Source: Geodermatophilus arenarius (GTDB lineage: Bacteria; Actinomycetota; Actinomycetes; Mycobacteriales; Geodermatophilaceae). From it: a stretch of DNA of 64,000 bases. Positions 26,028-34,291 of this stretch are shown here, piece after piece. The notes below the pieces were generated by a model. The model had not been told where the DNA came from and searched no databases. It saw nothing but the letters and a program-made list of their open reading frames with translations. Each line of letters begins with the position of its first letter. Position 1 is the stretch's first letter. The stretch covers positions 59,851 through 123,850 of the forward strand of contig NZ_JBHSGR010000015.1 in the NCBI RefSeq assembly GCF_042654585.1, written 5' to 3'. Both the position numbers and the translations under genes were made by a program.

Positions 26028-26165
26028 GGGACCTCCTGGGTCGCCCGTGAGCTCACCGCTGTGTGAGCTGGACCACGGGCCGCTGGGACACTAGCGGCCC
26101 GTGTTTCACGATCCGCACCGGGTCCGGAACCGGCGTGTCCGCGGTCGGCGGCGCAGGATGGGGGC

Positions 26166-27338
26166 GTGCCGGCCGCCTCGCCCGGCGGCCGGCTGCTGCT
26201 GGCCGCCGTTCTGCTGACGGCGCTCAACCTGCGGGGCGCGATCGCCGCCGTCGGGCCCGTCCTCGACGACGTCCGCGCCGCCCTCGGCCTCTCCGCGGCC
26301 GCCGCGGGTCTGCTGACCACGCTGCCGGTGCTGTGCTTCGCGCTGCTGGCGCCGGCCTCGGCCGCCGTCGGGCGCCGGGTCGGCGCGGGCGCGGCCGTCC
26401 TCGGCTCGCTGGTGCTGCTCGCGGTCGCGCAGGGGCTGCGGGTCCTCGACGGCGCCCCCGTGCTGCTGGCCGGCACCTTCCTCACCGGCGCGGCCATGAC
26501 GGTGGGCAACGTGCTGCTCCCGGCCGTGGTCAAGGCGGGGTTCGGCCGGCGCGCGGGCACGGTGACCGGCCTCTACACCGCGGCCCTGGTGGCCGGCGCC
26601 GCCGCGGGCGCGGCGTTCACCGCGCCGCTGGCGGCGGTGCTGGGCTGGCGGGGCGCGCTCGCCGCGGAGGGGGTGCTCGCCGTCGTCGCGGCGGTCGTCT
26701 GGGCGGCGGCCGCGCGGCACGCCGACGCCGCCGCTCCCGTCCCGGCCGCCCGCTCCGCCCGCGCGCGGCCGCTGTGGCGGTCGCCGGTCGCGTGGGCGGT
26801 GACCGCGGTGCAGGCGCTGCACTCCACGCTGTACTTCTCGCTCACCGCGTGGCTGCCGACGCTGCTGGCCGCCCGCGCCGGCACCGACGCCGCCACCGGC
26901 TCGGTGGCCGCCTCCGTCTACCAGGTGCTCGGCATCGCGGGCAGCCTGCTGGTGCCGGCCGTGCTCGCCCGCCGCCCCGGGCAGGCGGGGCTCGCGCTCG
27001 GCGTGGCCGCGCTGTGGGTGGTGCCGGTCGCCGGGCTGCTCGCCGCACCCGGGGTGTGGCCCGCGTGGGCGGTGGTCGGCGGGCTGGCGCAGGGTGCGGG
27101 CATCGCACTGGCGGTCACCCTCGTGGTGCTGCGCGCGGCCGACGCCGACGCCGCGGCCCGGCTGTCGGGCATGAGCCAGCTGGTCGGCTACGGCGTCGGC
27201 GCGCTCGGCCCGGTCGTCGTCGGCGCGCTGTCGGAGGCGACCGGCGGGTGGACCGCGCCGCTGCTGCTCCTGCTCGCCGTCGGCCTCGGCCTGGCGGCGG
27301 CCGGGGTCGTCGCCGCCCGGCCGGTCCGGGTCGGCTGA
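26166..27338 (+). CDS. MFS transporter, CynX/NimT family
   Basis: A 390-residue major facilitator protein with 12 predicted helices. LTALNLRGAIAAVGPVLDDV in helix 1 and GRRAGTVTGLYTAALVAGAA in the middle are typical of the CynX/NimT (cyanate or 2-nitroimidazole) group. GLSAAAAGLLTTLPVLCFAL contributes helix 2. Only GTG 26166 precedes the helix-1 pattern. It has no good ribosome site, so a leaderless start is possible (AGGATG five nt upstream is weak). Substrate unknown. Its stop is two nt before that of the convergent DUF3616 gene. Confidence 0.87.
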   Translation: MPAASPGGRLLLAAVLLTALNLRGAIAAVGPVLDDVRAALGLSAAAAGLLTTLPVLCFALLAPASAAVGRRVGAGAAVLGSLVLLAVAQGLRVLDGAPVLLAGTFLTGAAMTVGNVLLPAVVKAGFGRRAGTVTGLYTAALVAGAAAGAAFTAPLAAVLGWRGALAAEGVLAVVAAVVWAAAARHADAAAPVPAARSARARPLWRSPVAWAVTAVQALHSTLYFSLTAWLPTLLAARAGTDAATGSVAASVYQVLGIAGSLLVPAVLARRPGQAGLALGVAALWVVPVAGLLAAPGVWPAWAVVGGLAQGAGIALAVTLVVLRAADADAAARLSGMSQLVGYGVGALGPVVVGALSEATGGWTAPLLLLLAVGLGLAAAGVVAARPVRVG

Positions 27339-27339
27339 C

Positions 27340-28410
27340 TCAGGGCAGCCGGACGACGTCGGCCAGCACGCCGCCGTCGGCGGTGAGCCGCGCCGGCGCG
27401 GGGCTGTCGTAGACGACCAGCAGCCGGCCGTCCCCGGCCGGGCCGAGCAGGCCGATGCCCTCGGCGTGGTCGTCGCCGTCGCCGAAGGGCAGCGCCAGCT
27501 CGCGGGTGAGCCGGTCGCCGCGGACGACGGTCGGCTCCTCCGCCGCGCAGGCCTGGTGCCAGCGGTAGACGTACACCGGGCCGTCGAGGTCCATGGTCGG
27601 GCCGGCGAGCACCAGCAGGTCCTCGCCCTGCGGGCACAGGTCGCGCACGCCCAGGCCCGCCAGCCGCAGCACGTGCTTGCGGTAGCGGCGGCCGTCGGGG
27701 AACTTCCGCAGGCGCAGCCGGGCGGGGTCGCGCCGGTCGACCTCCGGCCGCAGCTCGAGCACCACCGCCCAGCCGCGCAGCACCGGGCCCCGCAGGCCGA
27801 GGTAGACGCGCTCGCCGGAGACCGCGATGCCCTCGACGTCGAGGCCGTTGTCCTTGCCGGGGATCGGCAGGAACGGCGCGAGGTGCTCGTCGTCGGCGAG
27901 CAGGTCGCGCAGGTCCTTCCCGCGGGTGCCGAAGACGGCGGCGCTGCGGGTGCCGTCGTCCTTGACCAGGGTGGGCAGCCCGTCGACGTCGACCACCGGG
28001 ATGCGCACCAGCACCTGCCGGCGCGGCTGGCCGGTGACCCGCGCCAGGCGGCGCAGCGCCTGCTCGCCGTCGTGCTCGTCGCGGATGCGGCGGCGCCGCA
28101 GGCTGTGCGAGCCGACCGCCCACAGCGCGTCGCCGGTGCGCGCGAGGCCCTCGACGTCCGCCTCCTCCTCGACCCCGGGGCCGGTGCCGCCGGGCAGCGG
28201 CACGAGGTCGGCGAGGGAGAAGGTGGCCTGGTCGCCGTAGGAGGTGGGGTCGGCGGGGTCGTCGGCCACCAGCCGCTCGATCGTGGCGGTCTCGTCACCG
28301 GCCACCCAGAGGACCGGCCCGTCGCTGCGGACGGCGGAGAGGTTGGTGTGGGTGGCGCTCCGCCGGGAGGCCGTGCCGAACCGGAGGGTCACCGTGCGCT
28401 CTGTCCTCAC
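27340..28410 (-). CDS. DUF3616 domain protein
   Basis: A 356-residue DUF3616 protein, probably a beta-propeller. Repeated strands such as NLSAVRSDGPVLWVAGDE, DVEGLARTGDALWAVGSHS, LDVEGIAVSGERVYLGLRG and HAEGIGLLGPAGDGRLLVVYD each carry the D/H-x-EGI signature of the family's blades. No catalytic motif is apparent. The start was set at GTG 28410 (CAGGGT seven nt upstream); GTG 28392 is an alternative. It may bind ligands or act with the neighbouring transporter, but nothing proves it. Confidence 0.8.
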   Translation of the reverse strand: MRTERTVTLRFGTASRRSATHTNLSAVRSDGPVLWVAGDETATIERLVADDPADPTSYGDQATFSLADLVPLPGGTGPGVEEEADVEGLARTGDALWAVGSHSLRRRRIRDEHDGEQALRRLARVTGQPRRQVLVRIPVVDVDGLPTLVKDDGTRSAAVFGTRGKDLRDLLADDEHLAPFLPIPGKDNGLDVEGIAVSGERVYLGLRGPVLRGWAVVLELRPEVDRRDPARLRLRKFPDGRRYRKHVLRLAGLGVRDLCPQGEDLLVLAGPTMDLDGPVYVYRWHQACAAEEPTVVRGDRLTRELALPFGDGDDHAEGIGLLGPAGDGRLLVVYDSPAPARLTADGGVLADVVRLP

Positions 28411-28462
28411 GGGCGCGCACCCTGGCACGCGGTCCCGGTCTCCGGGGGTCCCGCGTGCGTCG

Positions 28463-28468
28463 TACCGT
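28463..28468 (+). promoter_or_regulatory. -10 element of leaderless zinc-ribbon gene
   Basis: TACCGT ends five nt before ATG 28474, and there is no Shine-Dalgarno. Confidence 0.5.
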
Positions 28469-28473
28469 GCGGC

Positions 28474-28857
28474 ATGGATCTCGTCTGTCCCAAGTGCCAC
28501 GGCACGATGCGCACCTACGAGCGCAACGGCGTCCACGTCGACCAGTGCACCGAGTGCCGGGGCATCTTCCTCGACCGCGGGGAGCTCGAGCGGCTCATCG
28601 ACGCCGAGAACTCCTGGCACGCCGCGCCGGCCGCCGCGCAGTCCGGCGGCCACGGTGCCCAGCAGCCGCCACAGCAGCACGGCACACCGCAGCAGCACGG
28701 GGGCCAGTATCCGGCCGCCGGCGGCGCGGGGCTCGGCGCCGTGGTGAACGAGGTGCTCGGCGCGGTGCGCGGCTCCTCGCACTCGTCGTCGCACGGCTCC
28801 TACGGCTCGCACGGCAAGAAGCGCAAGGAGTCCTTCCTGTCCGACCTCTTCGGCTAG
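28474..28857 (+). CDS. TFIIB-type zinc-ribbon protein
   Basis: A 127-residue protein. The N-terminus MDLVCPKCHGTMRTYERNG with CTECRGIFLDRGELERLI is the zf-TFIIB-like module with CxxC pairs at residues 5-8 and 26-29. The rest is a Gln/Gly/His/Ser-rich, low-complexity linker ending in KKRKESFLSDLFG, which looks like a short binding motif. Proteins of this layout are common in actinobacteria and have no assigned function. Confidence 0.82.
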   Translation: MDLVCPKCHGTMRTYERNGVHVDQCTECRGIFLDRGELERLIDAENSWHAAPAAAQSGGHGAQQPPQQHGTPQQHGGQYPAAGGAGLGAVVNEVLGAVRGSSHSSSHGSYGSHGKKRKESFLSDLFG

Positions 28858-28870
28858 CGGCCGGCGCCGG

Positions 28871-28876
28871 TAGCGT
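28871..28876 (+). promoter_or_regulatory. -10 element of leaderless RNase Z gene
   Basis: TAGCGT ends seven nt before GTG 28884, at leaderless spacing, 13 nt after the previous stop. Confidence 0.5.
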
Positions 28877-28883
28877 CGCGGGG

Positions 28884-29801
28884 GTGGCGGCGCGGGAGCT
28901 GGTCGTGCTCGGCACCGCGAGCCAGGCGCCCACCCGCACCCGCAACCACAACGGCTACCTGCTGCGCTGGGACGGCCGAGGCTTCCTGTTCGACCCCGGT
29001 GAGGGCACCCAGCGGCAGATGCTGCTCGCCGGGGTGCCGAGCAGCGCCGTCCACCGGATCCTGCTCAGCCACTTCCACGGCGACCACTGCCTGGGCCTGC
29101 CCGGCGTCGTCCAGCGGATGTCGCTGGACGGCGTCGCGCACCCGGTGGTCGCGCACTACCCGGCGTCGGGGCAGGTCTTCTTCGACCGGCTGCGGCACGC
29201 CACCCCGTTCGCCGACCTCGCCGAGGTCCGCGAGGAGCCGGTGTCCGGGGACGGTCGGCTGGCCGACGACCCCGCCGGCGTCCTCGAGGCGTGCCGGCTC
29301 AGCCACCCGGTCGAGTCCTTCGGCTACCGGCTGACCGAGCCCGACGGCGTCCGCATGCTGCCGGACCGCCTGGCCGGGGCGGGCGTGGCCGGTCCCGACG
29401 TCGGCCGGCTGCAGCGCGAGGGCGTCCTGCGGGTGGGGGAGCGGACGGTGCGGCTCGCCGAGGTCAGCGCGCCGCGGCCCGGGCAGCGGTTCGCCTTCGT
29501 CATGGACACCCGCATGTGCGACGCCGTCCCCGCGCTCGCCGACCGCGCGGACCTGCTGGTCATCGAGGCGACGTTCCTCGCCGCCGACGAGGCCCTGGCC
29601 GAGCGGTACGGGCACCTCACCGCCCGCCGGGCCGCCCGGGTCGCCGCGCAGGCCGGGGTGCGCACGCTGGTGCTCACCCACTTCTCCCAGCGCTACGCCG
29701 ACCCGCGCGCCTTCACGGACGAGGCACGGGAGGAGTTCGACGGCGACCTCGTCGTCGCCACCGACCTCCAGCGCGTGCCGGTGCCCGCCCGGGCGGGGTA
29801 G
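28884..29801 (+). CDS. rnz: Ribonuclease Z (tRNA 3' processing endonuclease)
   Basis: A 305-residue metallo-beta-lactamase-fold nuclease. It begins LVVLGTASQAPTRTRNHNG, typical of RNase Z, and carries the zinc motif SHFHGDH (residues 62-68), a mid His in LSHPVESFGYR, Asp in FVMDTRMC, and the late VLTHFSQRY. It cleaves pre-tRNA 3' trailers where the CCA end is not encoded or is extended. Length is that of bacterial short-form enzymes. It is independently transcribed. Confidence 0.92.
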   Translation: MAARELVVLGTASQAPTRTRNHNGYLLRWDGRGFLFDPGEGTQRQMLLAGVPSSAVHRILLSHFHGDHCLGLPGVVQRMSLDGVAHPVVAHYPASGQVFFDRLRHATPFADLAEVREEPVSGDGRLADDPAGVLEACRLSHPVESFGYRLTEPDGVRMLPDRLAGAGVAGPDVGRLQREGVLRVGERTVRLAEVSAPRPGQRFAFVMDTRMCDAVPALADRADLLVIEATFLAADEALAERYGHLTARRAARVAAQAGVRTLVLTHFSQRYADPRAFTDEAREEFDGDLVVATDLQRVPVPARAG

Positions 29802-29835
29802 GAGGAGGTCCCGTCCCGGACCCCGAGGAGCGCCG

Positions 29836-31317
29836 ATGACCCGGCTGAGCGCCGCGACGCTGGCCGAGCTGCCCGCGTCGGTGTGGACGCCGCGCTACGA
29901 CCGCGCCGCGGTGCGGGCGGGGGTGGTCCACCTCGGCGTCGGCAGCTTCCACCGCGCGCACCAGGCGCTGTACCTCGACCGGCTGCTCGAGGCCGGCGCG
30001 GGGCAGGACTGGGGGATCTGCGGCGTCGGCGTGCTGCCGGCGGACCGGCGGATGGCCGAGGTCATGGCCGCGCAGGACCGCCTGTACACGCTGGTCGAGA
30101 AGCACCCCGACGGCCACCTCACCGCCCGGGTGGTCGGCTCGCTCGTGGGCTACCGGCTCGCGCCGGACGACCCCGGGGCGGTGGTCGAGGCGATGGCGGC
30201 GCCGGGCACCCGGATCGTCACGCTGACCGTGACCGAGGGCGGCTACAACGCGTCCGCGGCCACCGGCGAGTTCGACGCGACGGCGCCCGCCGTGGTCGCC
30301 GACCTCCGGCCGGGCGCCGCGCCGGCGACGGTCTTCGGCCTGGTCACCGAGGCGCTGGTGCGCCGCCGCGCCCGCGGGCTCCCGCCGTTCGCCGTCGCCT
30401 CCTGCGACAACGTGCCCGCCAACGGCGCCCTGGCCCGCCGCAGCTTCGCCGCCTTCGCCGGGCTGCGCGACGACGCCCTCGGCGAGTGGGTGACCCGGGA
30501 GGTGCCGTTCCCGTCGTCGATGGTCGACCGGATCACCCCGGTCACCACCGACGACGACCGCGCCCGGCTCGCCGCCACCTTCGGCGTCGAGGACCGCTGG
30601 CCGGTCGTGTGCGAGCCGTGGACGCAGTGGGTGCTCGAGGACGCCTTCCCGGCCGGGCGGCCGCCGCTGGAGGACGTCGGGGTGCAGGTGGTCGGTGACG
30701 TCGTGCCGTACGAGCTGATGAAGCTGCGGCTGCTCAACGCCGGCCACCAGGTGCTCGGCCACCTCGGCCCGCTGCTCGGCCACGAGCACGTGCACGAGGC
30801 GACGCGCGACCCGCTGCTGCGCGAGCTGCTGGTCGGCTACCTGGAGGAGGAGGGGACGCCGACGCTGCCGCCGGTCCCGGGCACCGACCTGCGCCGCTAC
30901 CGGGCCGAGCTGGTCACCCGCTTCGGCAACCCGCACGTGCGCGACACCCTCGCCCGGATCGTCGAGCACGCCTCCGACCGGCTGCCGCAGTTCCTGTTCC
31001 CGGTGCTGCGGGCCAACCTGGACCGCGGCGGCGAGGTGCGGCGCTCGGCGGCGGTGGTCGCGGCGTGGGTGCACGGGCTCGAGCGGCGCGGGGACGCCGC
31101 CGGCCTCGTCGACGCCCGCCGCGACCGCCTGGTCGCCGCGGCGCGCCGGTCCCGGGAGGACCCGCTCGCGCCGCTGGCCGACCGCGAGCTGTTCGGCGAC
31201 CTCGGCGACCGCCCCCGCTTCGCGGCCGCCTACCGGGCCGCGCTGGACTCGCTGCGCACCCGCGGGGCGGCGGCCACCGTGGAGGCGCTGCTCCGCGGAC
31301 CGCTCCGAGAGGGGTAG
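29836..31317 (+). CDS. Mannitol dehydrogenase family polyol/fructuronate oxidoreductase
   Basis: A 493-residue long-chain NAD-dependent dehydrogenase. The Rossmann start VVHLGVGSFHRAHQALYLD, MVDRITPVT, and the catalytic signature KLRLLNAGH (Lys296 to His304) identify the mannitol-2-dehydrogenase/UxuB/UxaB family. It interconverts a ketose or keto-acid and its polyol (mannitol-fructose, or fructuronate-mannonate). The exact sugar cannot be chosen. There is no sugar transporter nearby. ATG 29836 has GAGGAG at -11, and the helical gene follows 9 nt later. Confidence 0.9.
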   Translation: MTRLSAATLAELPASVWTPRYDRAAVRAGVVHLGVGSFHRAHQALYLDRLLEAGAGQDWGICGVGVLPADRRMAEVMAAQDRLYTLVEKHPDGHLTARVVGSLVGYRLAPDDPGAVVEAMAAPGTRIVTLTVTEGGYNASAATGEFDATAPAVVADLRPGAAPATVFGLVTEALVRRRARGLPPFAVASCDNVPANGALARRSFAAFAGLRDDALGEWVTREVPFPSSMVDRITPVTTDDDRARLAATFGVEDRWPVVCEPWTQWVLEDAFPAGRPPLEDVGVQVVGDVVPYELMKLRLLNAGHQVLGHLGPLLGHEHVHEATRDPLLRELLVGYLEEEGTPTLPPVPGTDLRRYRAELVTRFGNPHVRDTLARIVEHASDRLPQFLFPVLRANLDRGGEVRRSAAVVAAWVHGLERRGDAAGLVDARRDRLVAAARRSREDPLAPLADRELFGDLGDRPRFAAAYRAALDSLRTRGAAATVEALLRGPLREG

Positions 31318-31326
31318 CAAGGAGGG

Positions 31327-32205
31327 GTGTTCGACAGCGTGACCTCCGACGGCTCCTCCTTCGACGGCTCCTCCTTCGACGGCTCCTCCTTCGACGTCGA
31401 CTGGGTCGGGCTGCTCGGCCGCGAGGTGCTCCGGGAGCGCCGCGCGGCGCTGATCGCCGAGGCCTGCGCCTGGGCGGTGGGCCTGTCCGACCGGCCGCAC
31501 CACCTGCGGCTGCGCGGCCGGCTGGTGGCCACCGGCACCACCATCGGCGACCGCGCCGCCACCGGGCAGCCGCTGTCCGGCGAGGAGGACGGCCGGATCG
31601 AGCTCGGCGACGCCCGCCCGGGCAGCTTCCAGGACGCGCTCAACGCCGTCGACGCCGACGGCACCGTGTTCGCCGACCGGTTCGACCGCGAGGTCCTCGA
31701 GCCCTTCGTGCGCGAGACCTGCGTGCTCGCCGCCGACCGCGCCCGCCGCACCCGGCCGGCGCGGTGGGCCGAGCTGCTCGACGAGCTCGGCGAGGACGGC
31801 GCCGACCTCGGCGAGGTCGTGCACGCGATGGAGTGGGAGGGGCCGCTGCGCACCGAGGCCGAGCACCTCGTGCTGGCCGCGCTGGGCCGCACGCCGCTGC
31901 TGGAGGTGGAGTCGGAGGGGCTGCCGCTGTCGCTGGTCCGCGCCGCCGAGGCCGCCACCCGCGCCGCGGCGGCGCCGGCGCACGCGGAGCCCGAGCCGGA
32001 CGAGGGGCTGTCCGGTGCGCTGTTCCTCGCGCTGGCCGCCGTCCGGGACGCCGGCCTGCCCTCCCCGGTGCCCCCGGACGGCGCCGCCCGGCTGGTGGCC
32101 GTCCTGGCCGAGCAGGGACTGGAGCCCGAGGAGGTGACCGGCGTGCTGCCGCACCTGCCGCTGGCGCCGGGCACCGCCGGCCGGGTGCGCGAGCTGCTCG
32201 GCTAG
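31327..32205 (+). CDS. Hypothetical protein with N-terminal DGSSF repeats
   Basis: A protein of about 292 residues that I do not recognise. After a tripled DGSSF segment it is helical, with LGREVLRERRAALIAEACAW, later AHAMEWEGPLRTEAEHLVLAALGR (split) and a C-terminal helix pair. GTG 31327 sits only one nt after AGGAGG, whereas GTG 31339 is 13 nt away; the start is therefore uncertain and could be the second. The stop overlaps the convergent pobA stop by 4 nt. Confidence 0.6.
   Translation: MFDSVTSDGSSFDGSSFDGSSFDVDWVGLLGREVLRERRAALIAEACAWAVGLSDRPHHLRLRGRLVATGTTIGDRAATGQPLSGEEDGRIELGDARPGSFQDALNAVDADGTVFADRFDREVLEPFVRETCVLAADRARRTRPARWAELLDELGEDGADLGEVVHAMEWEGPLRTEAEHLVLAALGRTPLLEVESEGLPLSLVRAAEAATRAAAAPAHAEPEPDEGLSGALFLALAAVRDAGLPSPVPPDGAARLVAVLAEQGLEPEEVTGVLPHLPLAPGTAGRVRELLG
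31348..31392 (+). repeat. Coding tandem repeat, 15 nt x 3
   Basis: GACGGCTCCTCCTTC is repeated three times without mismatch (31348, 31363, 31378), encoding DGSSF each time, followed by a fourth GAC. It is in frame, so copy-number change would alter length by five residues without a frameshift. Confidence 0.9.
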
Positions 32206-33368
32206 TACGGCAGGCCGGTGTAGTTCTCGGCCAGCTCGCGGGCGGCGGCCTCCGACGAGCACACCCGGCGCAGCTGCGACAGCTGCAGCTCGGCGTCGAA
32301 GGGGTCGCCGGTGGTGTGCAGCATCGAGGTCATCCACCAGGAGAAGTGGGTGGCCCGCCAGACCCGCCGCAGCGCGGTGTCGGAGTAGGCGTCGGCGAGG
32401 TCGGTCTCCTTCTCCTGCAGCAGCCGGACCAGCGCGCGGGAGAGCAGGACGACGTCGGCGACGGCGAGGTTGAGGCCCTTGGCGCCGGTGGGCGGCACGA
32501 TGTGCGCGGCGTCGCCGGCGAGGAACAGCCGGCCGCGGCGCATCGGCGCGCTGACGAAGCTGCGCATCGGCAGGATCGACTTCTCCAGCACCGGGCCGGT
32601 GTTGATCTCCCAGCCCTCGTGCGCGAAGCGGGTGGCCAGGCCCTCCCAGATGCGGTCGTCGGACCAGTCCTCGATCCGCTCCGACGGGTCGACCTGCAGG
32701 TACAGCCGCGACACCGACGGCGAGCGCATCGAGTACAGCGCGAACCCCTCGGGGTGCCAGGCGTAGATCAGCTCGTCGGTGGCCGGGGCGGCGTCGGCCA
32801 GGATGCCCAGCCACGCGTACGGGTAGGTGCGCTCCCACAGCCGCTGCCGGGTGCCCTCGGCGACGACGGCCCGCGACGGGCCGTGGAAGCCGTCGGTGCC
32901 GGCGACGACGTCGCACTCGAGCACCTGCGCCGTCCCGTCGGCGTCGGTGAACCGGATGCGCGGGCTGTCGGTGTCGACGTCCTCGACCGCGACGTCGGAG
33001 ACCTCGAAGTGCAGCGGCGGGCCGCCGGCGAGCTGGGCGGCGACCAGGTCCTTGACCACCTCGGTCTGGCCGTAGACCCACACCCGCCGGCCGCACAGCT
33101 CGGGGAAGTCCAGCGTGTGCCGCGTGCCCGGGTACTGCAGGTGGATGCCGCGGTGCTCGAGGCCCTCGCGGTGCAGCCGGTCGCCCATCCCGGCCTCGGT
33201 GAGGACGTCGACGGTGTTCTGCTCGAGGATGCCGGCGCGGATGCGGGCCTCGACGTACTCGCGCGAGCGGTTCTCCAGCACCACGGAGTCGATGCCCTGC
33301 AGCGCGAGCAGCCGCGACAGCAGCAGGCCGGCCGGGCCGGCGCCGATGATCCCCACCTGGGTGCGCAT
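32202..33368 (-). CDS. pobA: 4-hydroxybenzoate 3-monooxygenase
   Basis: A 388-residue flavoprotein hydroxylating 4-hydroxybenzoate to protocatechuate with NAD(P)H and O2. The FAD loop GAGPAGLLLSRLL is at the N-terminus. ENRSREYVEARIRAGILEQ matches PobA closely, the second FAD motif is GDAAHIVPPTGAKGLNLA, and DGFHGPSR is the DG motif. Length equals Pseudomonas PobA (394). Its product feeds the pcaHGBDC genes 6 kb away. It is transcribed away from the IclR gene across a 66-nt gap that contains a CCCAGCGGAAG motif. Confidence 0.95.
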   Translation of the reverse strand: MRTQVGIIGAGPAGLLLSRLLALQGIDSVVLENRSREYVEARIRAGILEQNTVDVLTEAGMGDRLHREGLEHRGIHLQYPGTRHTLDFPELCGRRVWVYGQTEVVKDLVAAQLAGGPPLHFEVSDVAVEDVDTDSPRIRFTDADGTAQVLECDVVAGTDGFHGPSRAVVAEGTRQRLWERTYPYAWLGILADAAPATDELIYAWHPEGFALYSMRSPSVSRLYLQVDPSERIEDWSDDRIWEGLATRFAHEGWEINTGPVLEKSILPMRSFVSAPMRRGRLFLAGDAAHIVPPTGAKGLNLAVADVVLLSRALVRLLQEKETDLADAYSDTALRRVWRATHFSWWMTSMLHTTGDPFDAELQLSQLRRVCSSEAAARELAENYTGLPY

Positions 33369-33417
33369 GCGGCGAGTGTGACCCGGGCCGTCCGCGGGGG
33401 GACACCTGGGTCTGCCG

Positions 33418-33428
33418 CCCAGCGGAAG
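33418..33428. promoter_or_regulatory. Candidate IclR operator upstream of pobA
   Basis: CCCAGCGGAAG, 50 nt before the pobA ATG. The same 11-mer recurs upstream of the iclR gene (34227-34237), and its complement CTTCCGCTGG occurs upstream of pcaH (39615-39624). Confidence 0.5.
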
Positions 33429-33434
33429 TGCCGG

Positions 33435-34211
33435 TCAGCCCAGGTGCGCGGCCCGGGCCAGCGCACGGCCGATGCCCCGCGCGGCCACCTCCAGCACCGG
33501 CACCAGCCGGGAGAGGTCGCGCCGGTGGCTGGGGACGACGATCCCCAGGGCCGCGGCCACGGCGGTGCTGCCGCCGCGCTCCACCGGCACCGGCACGGCC
33601 ACCGACAGCGTGCCCAGCGACATCTCCTCGGCGGTGCGCGCGAAGCCGCGCCGGCGCACCTCGGCGAGCTCCCGGCGCAGCCGGGCCGGCTCGACGACGG
33701 TGTGCCGGGTGGCCCGGGCCGGCGCGGCCAGGGCCTCGGCGACGACGTCGTCGGGGGCGGCGGCGAGCAGCACCTTGCCCACGCCGGTGGCGTGCAGCGG
33801 CAGCCGGCTGCCCACCTGGCTGACCACCGGCACCGACTCGCGGCCGGAGATGCGCTCGACGTACAGCGCCGACAGGCCGTCGCGGACGGCGAGGTGGACG
33901 GTGTCCCGCGTGGCCGTGTGCACGTCCAGCAGGTACGGCGCGGCCACCTGGCGCAGCTCGAGCGACACGGGGGCGAGCAGGCCGAGGTCCCACAGCTTGC
34001 GGCCGATCTCGTAGCGGCCGTCGGCGCGGCGGGCCAGCGCGCCCCAGCCGGTGAGCTCGGCGAGCAGCCGGTGCGCGGTGGTCAGCGGCGTGCCCGACCG
34101 CTCGGCGATCTCGGTGAGGGTCAGCCGCGGCGCGCTCGCGTCGAAGGCGTCGAGCACGGCCAGCGCGCGGGAGGTCACCGACCGCCCCCGCTCGCCCGCA
34201 CCGCCCGCCAC
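33435..34211 (-). CDS. IclR family transcriptional regulator (PobR/PcaR-like)
   Basis: A 258-residue regulator. The winged helix-turn-helix is at about 10-70 (SRALAVLDAFDA, LTLTEIAERSGTPLTTAHRLL). The effector domain from 80 on contains LPLHATGVGKVLLAA and AVPVPVERGGSTAVAAALGIVVP, typical of aromatic-responsive IclR proteins. It lies directly upstream of pobA on the same strand. A repeated CCCAGCGGAAG motif in front of its own start, of pobA and of pcaH makes it the best candidate regulator of this protocatechuate regulon, likely responding to 4-hydroxybenzoate or protocatechuate. Whether it activates or represses is not evident. Confidence 0.88.
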   Translation of the reverse strand: MAGGAGERGRSVTSRALAVLDAFDASAPRLTLTEIAERSGTPLTTAHRLLAELTGWGALARRADGRYEIGRKLWDLGLLAPVSLELRQVAAPYLLDVHTATRDTVHLAVRDGLSALYVERISGRESVPVVSQVGSRLPLHATGVGKVLLAAAPDDVVAEALAAPARATRHTVVEPARLRRELAEVRRRGFARTAEEMSLGTLSVAVPVPVERGGSTAVAAALGIVVPSHRRDLSRLVPVLEVAARGIGRALARAAHLG

Positions 34212-34226
34212 CCCACCAGTCTCCCA

Positions 34227-34237
34227 CCCAGCGGAAG
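34227..34237. promoter_or_regulatory. Candidate IclR operator in iclR/decarboxylase divergent region
   Basis: CCCAGCGGAAG, 16 nt upstream of the iclR GTG and 55 nt upstream of the divergent decarboxylase-like gene. It could serve autoregulation and control of both. Confidence 0.5.
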
Positions 34238-34291
34238 CCGGAGGACCTCGGACCCTGCCGGTGCGCGTCCCGGCCCGGTGGGCTGGGGTGC

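Noticed and set aside
29713..34227. A minus-strand open frame of about 1,500 codons
   Set aside because: It runs antisense to the polyol dehydrogenase gene and out of phase with pobA and iclR. Composition is Arg/Gly/Pro-rich noise typical of shadow frames.
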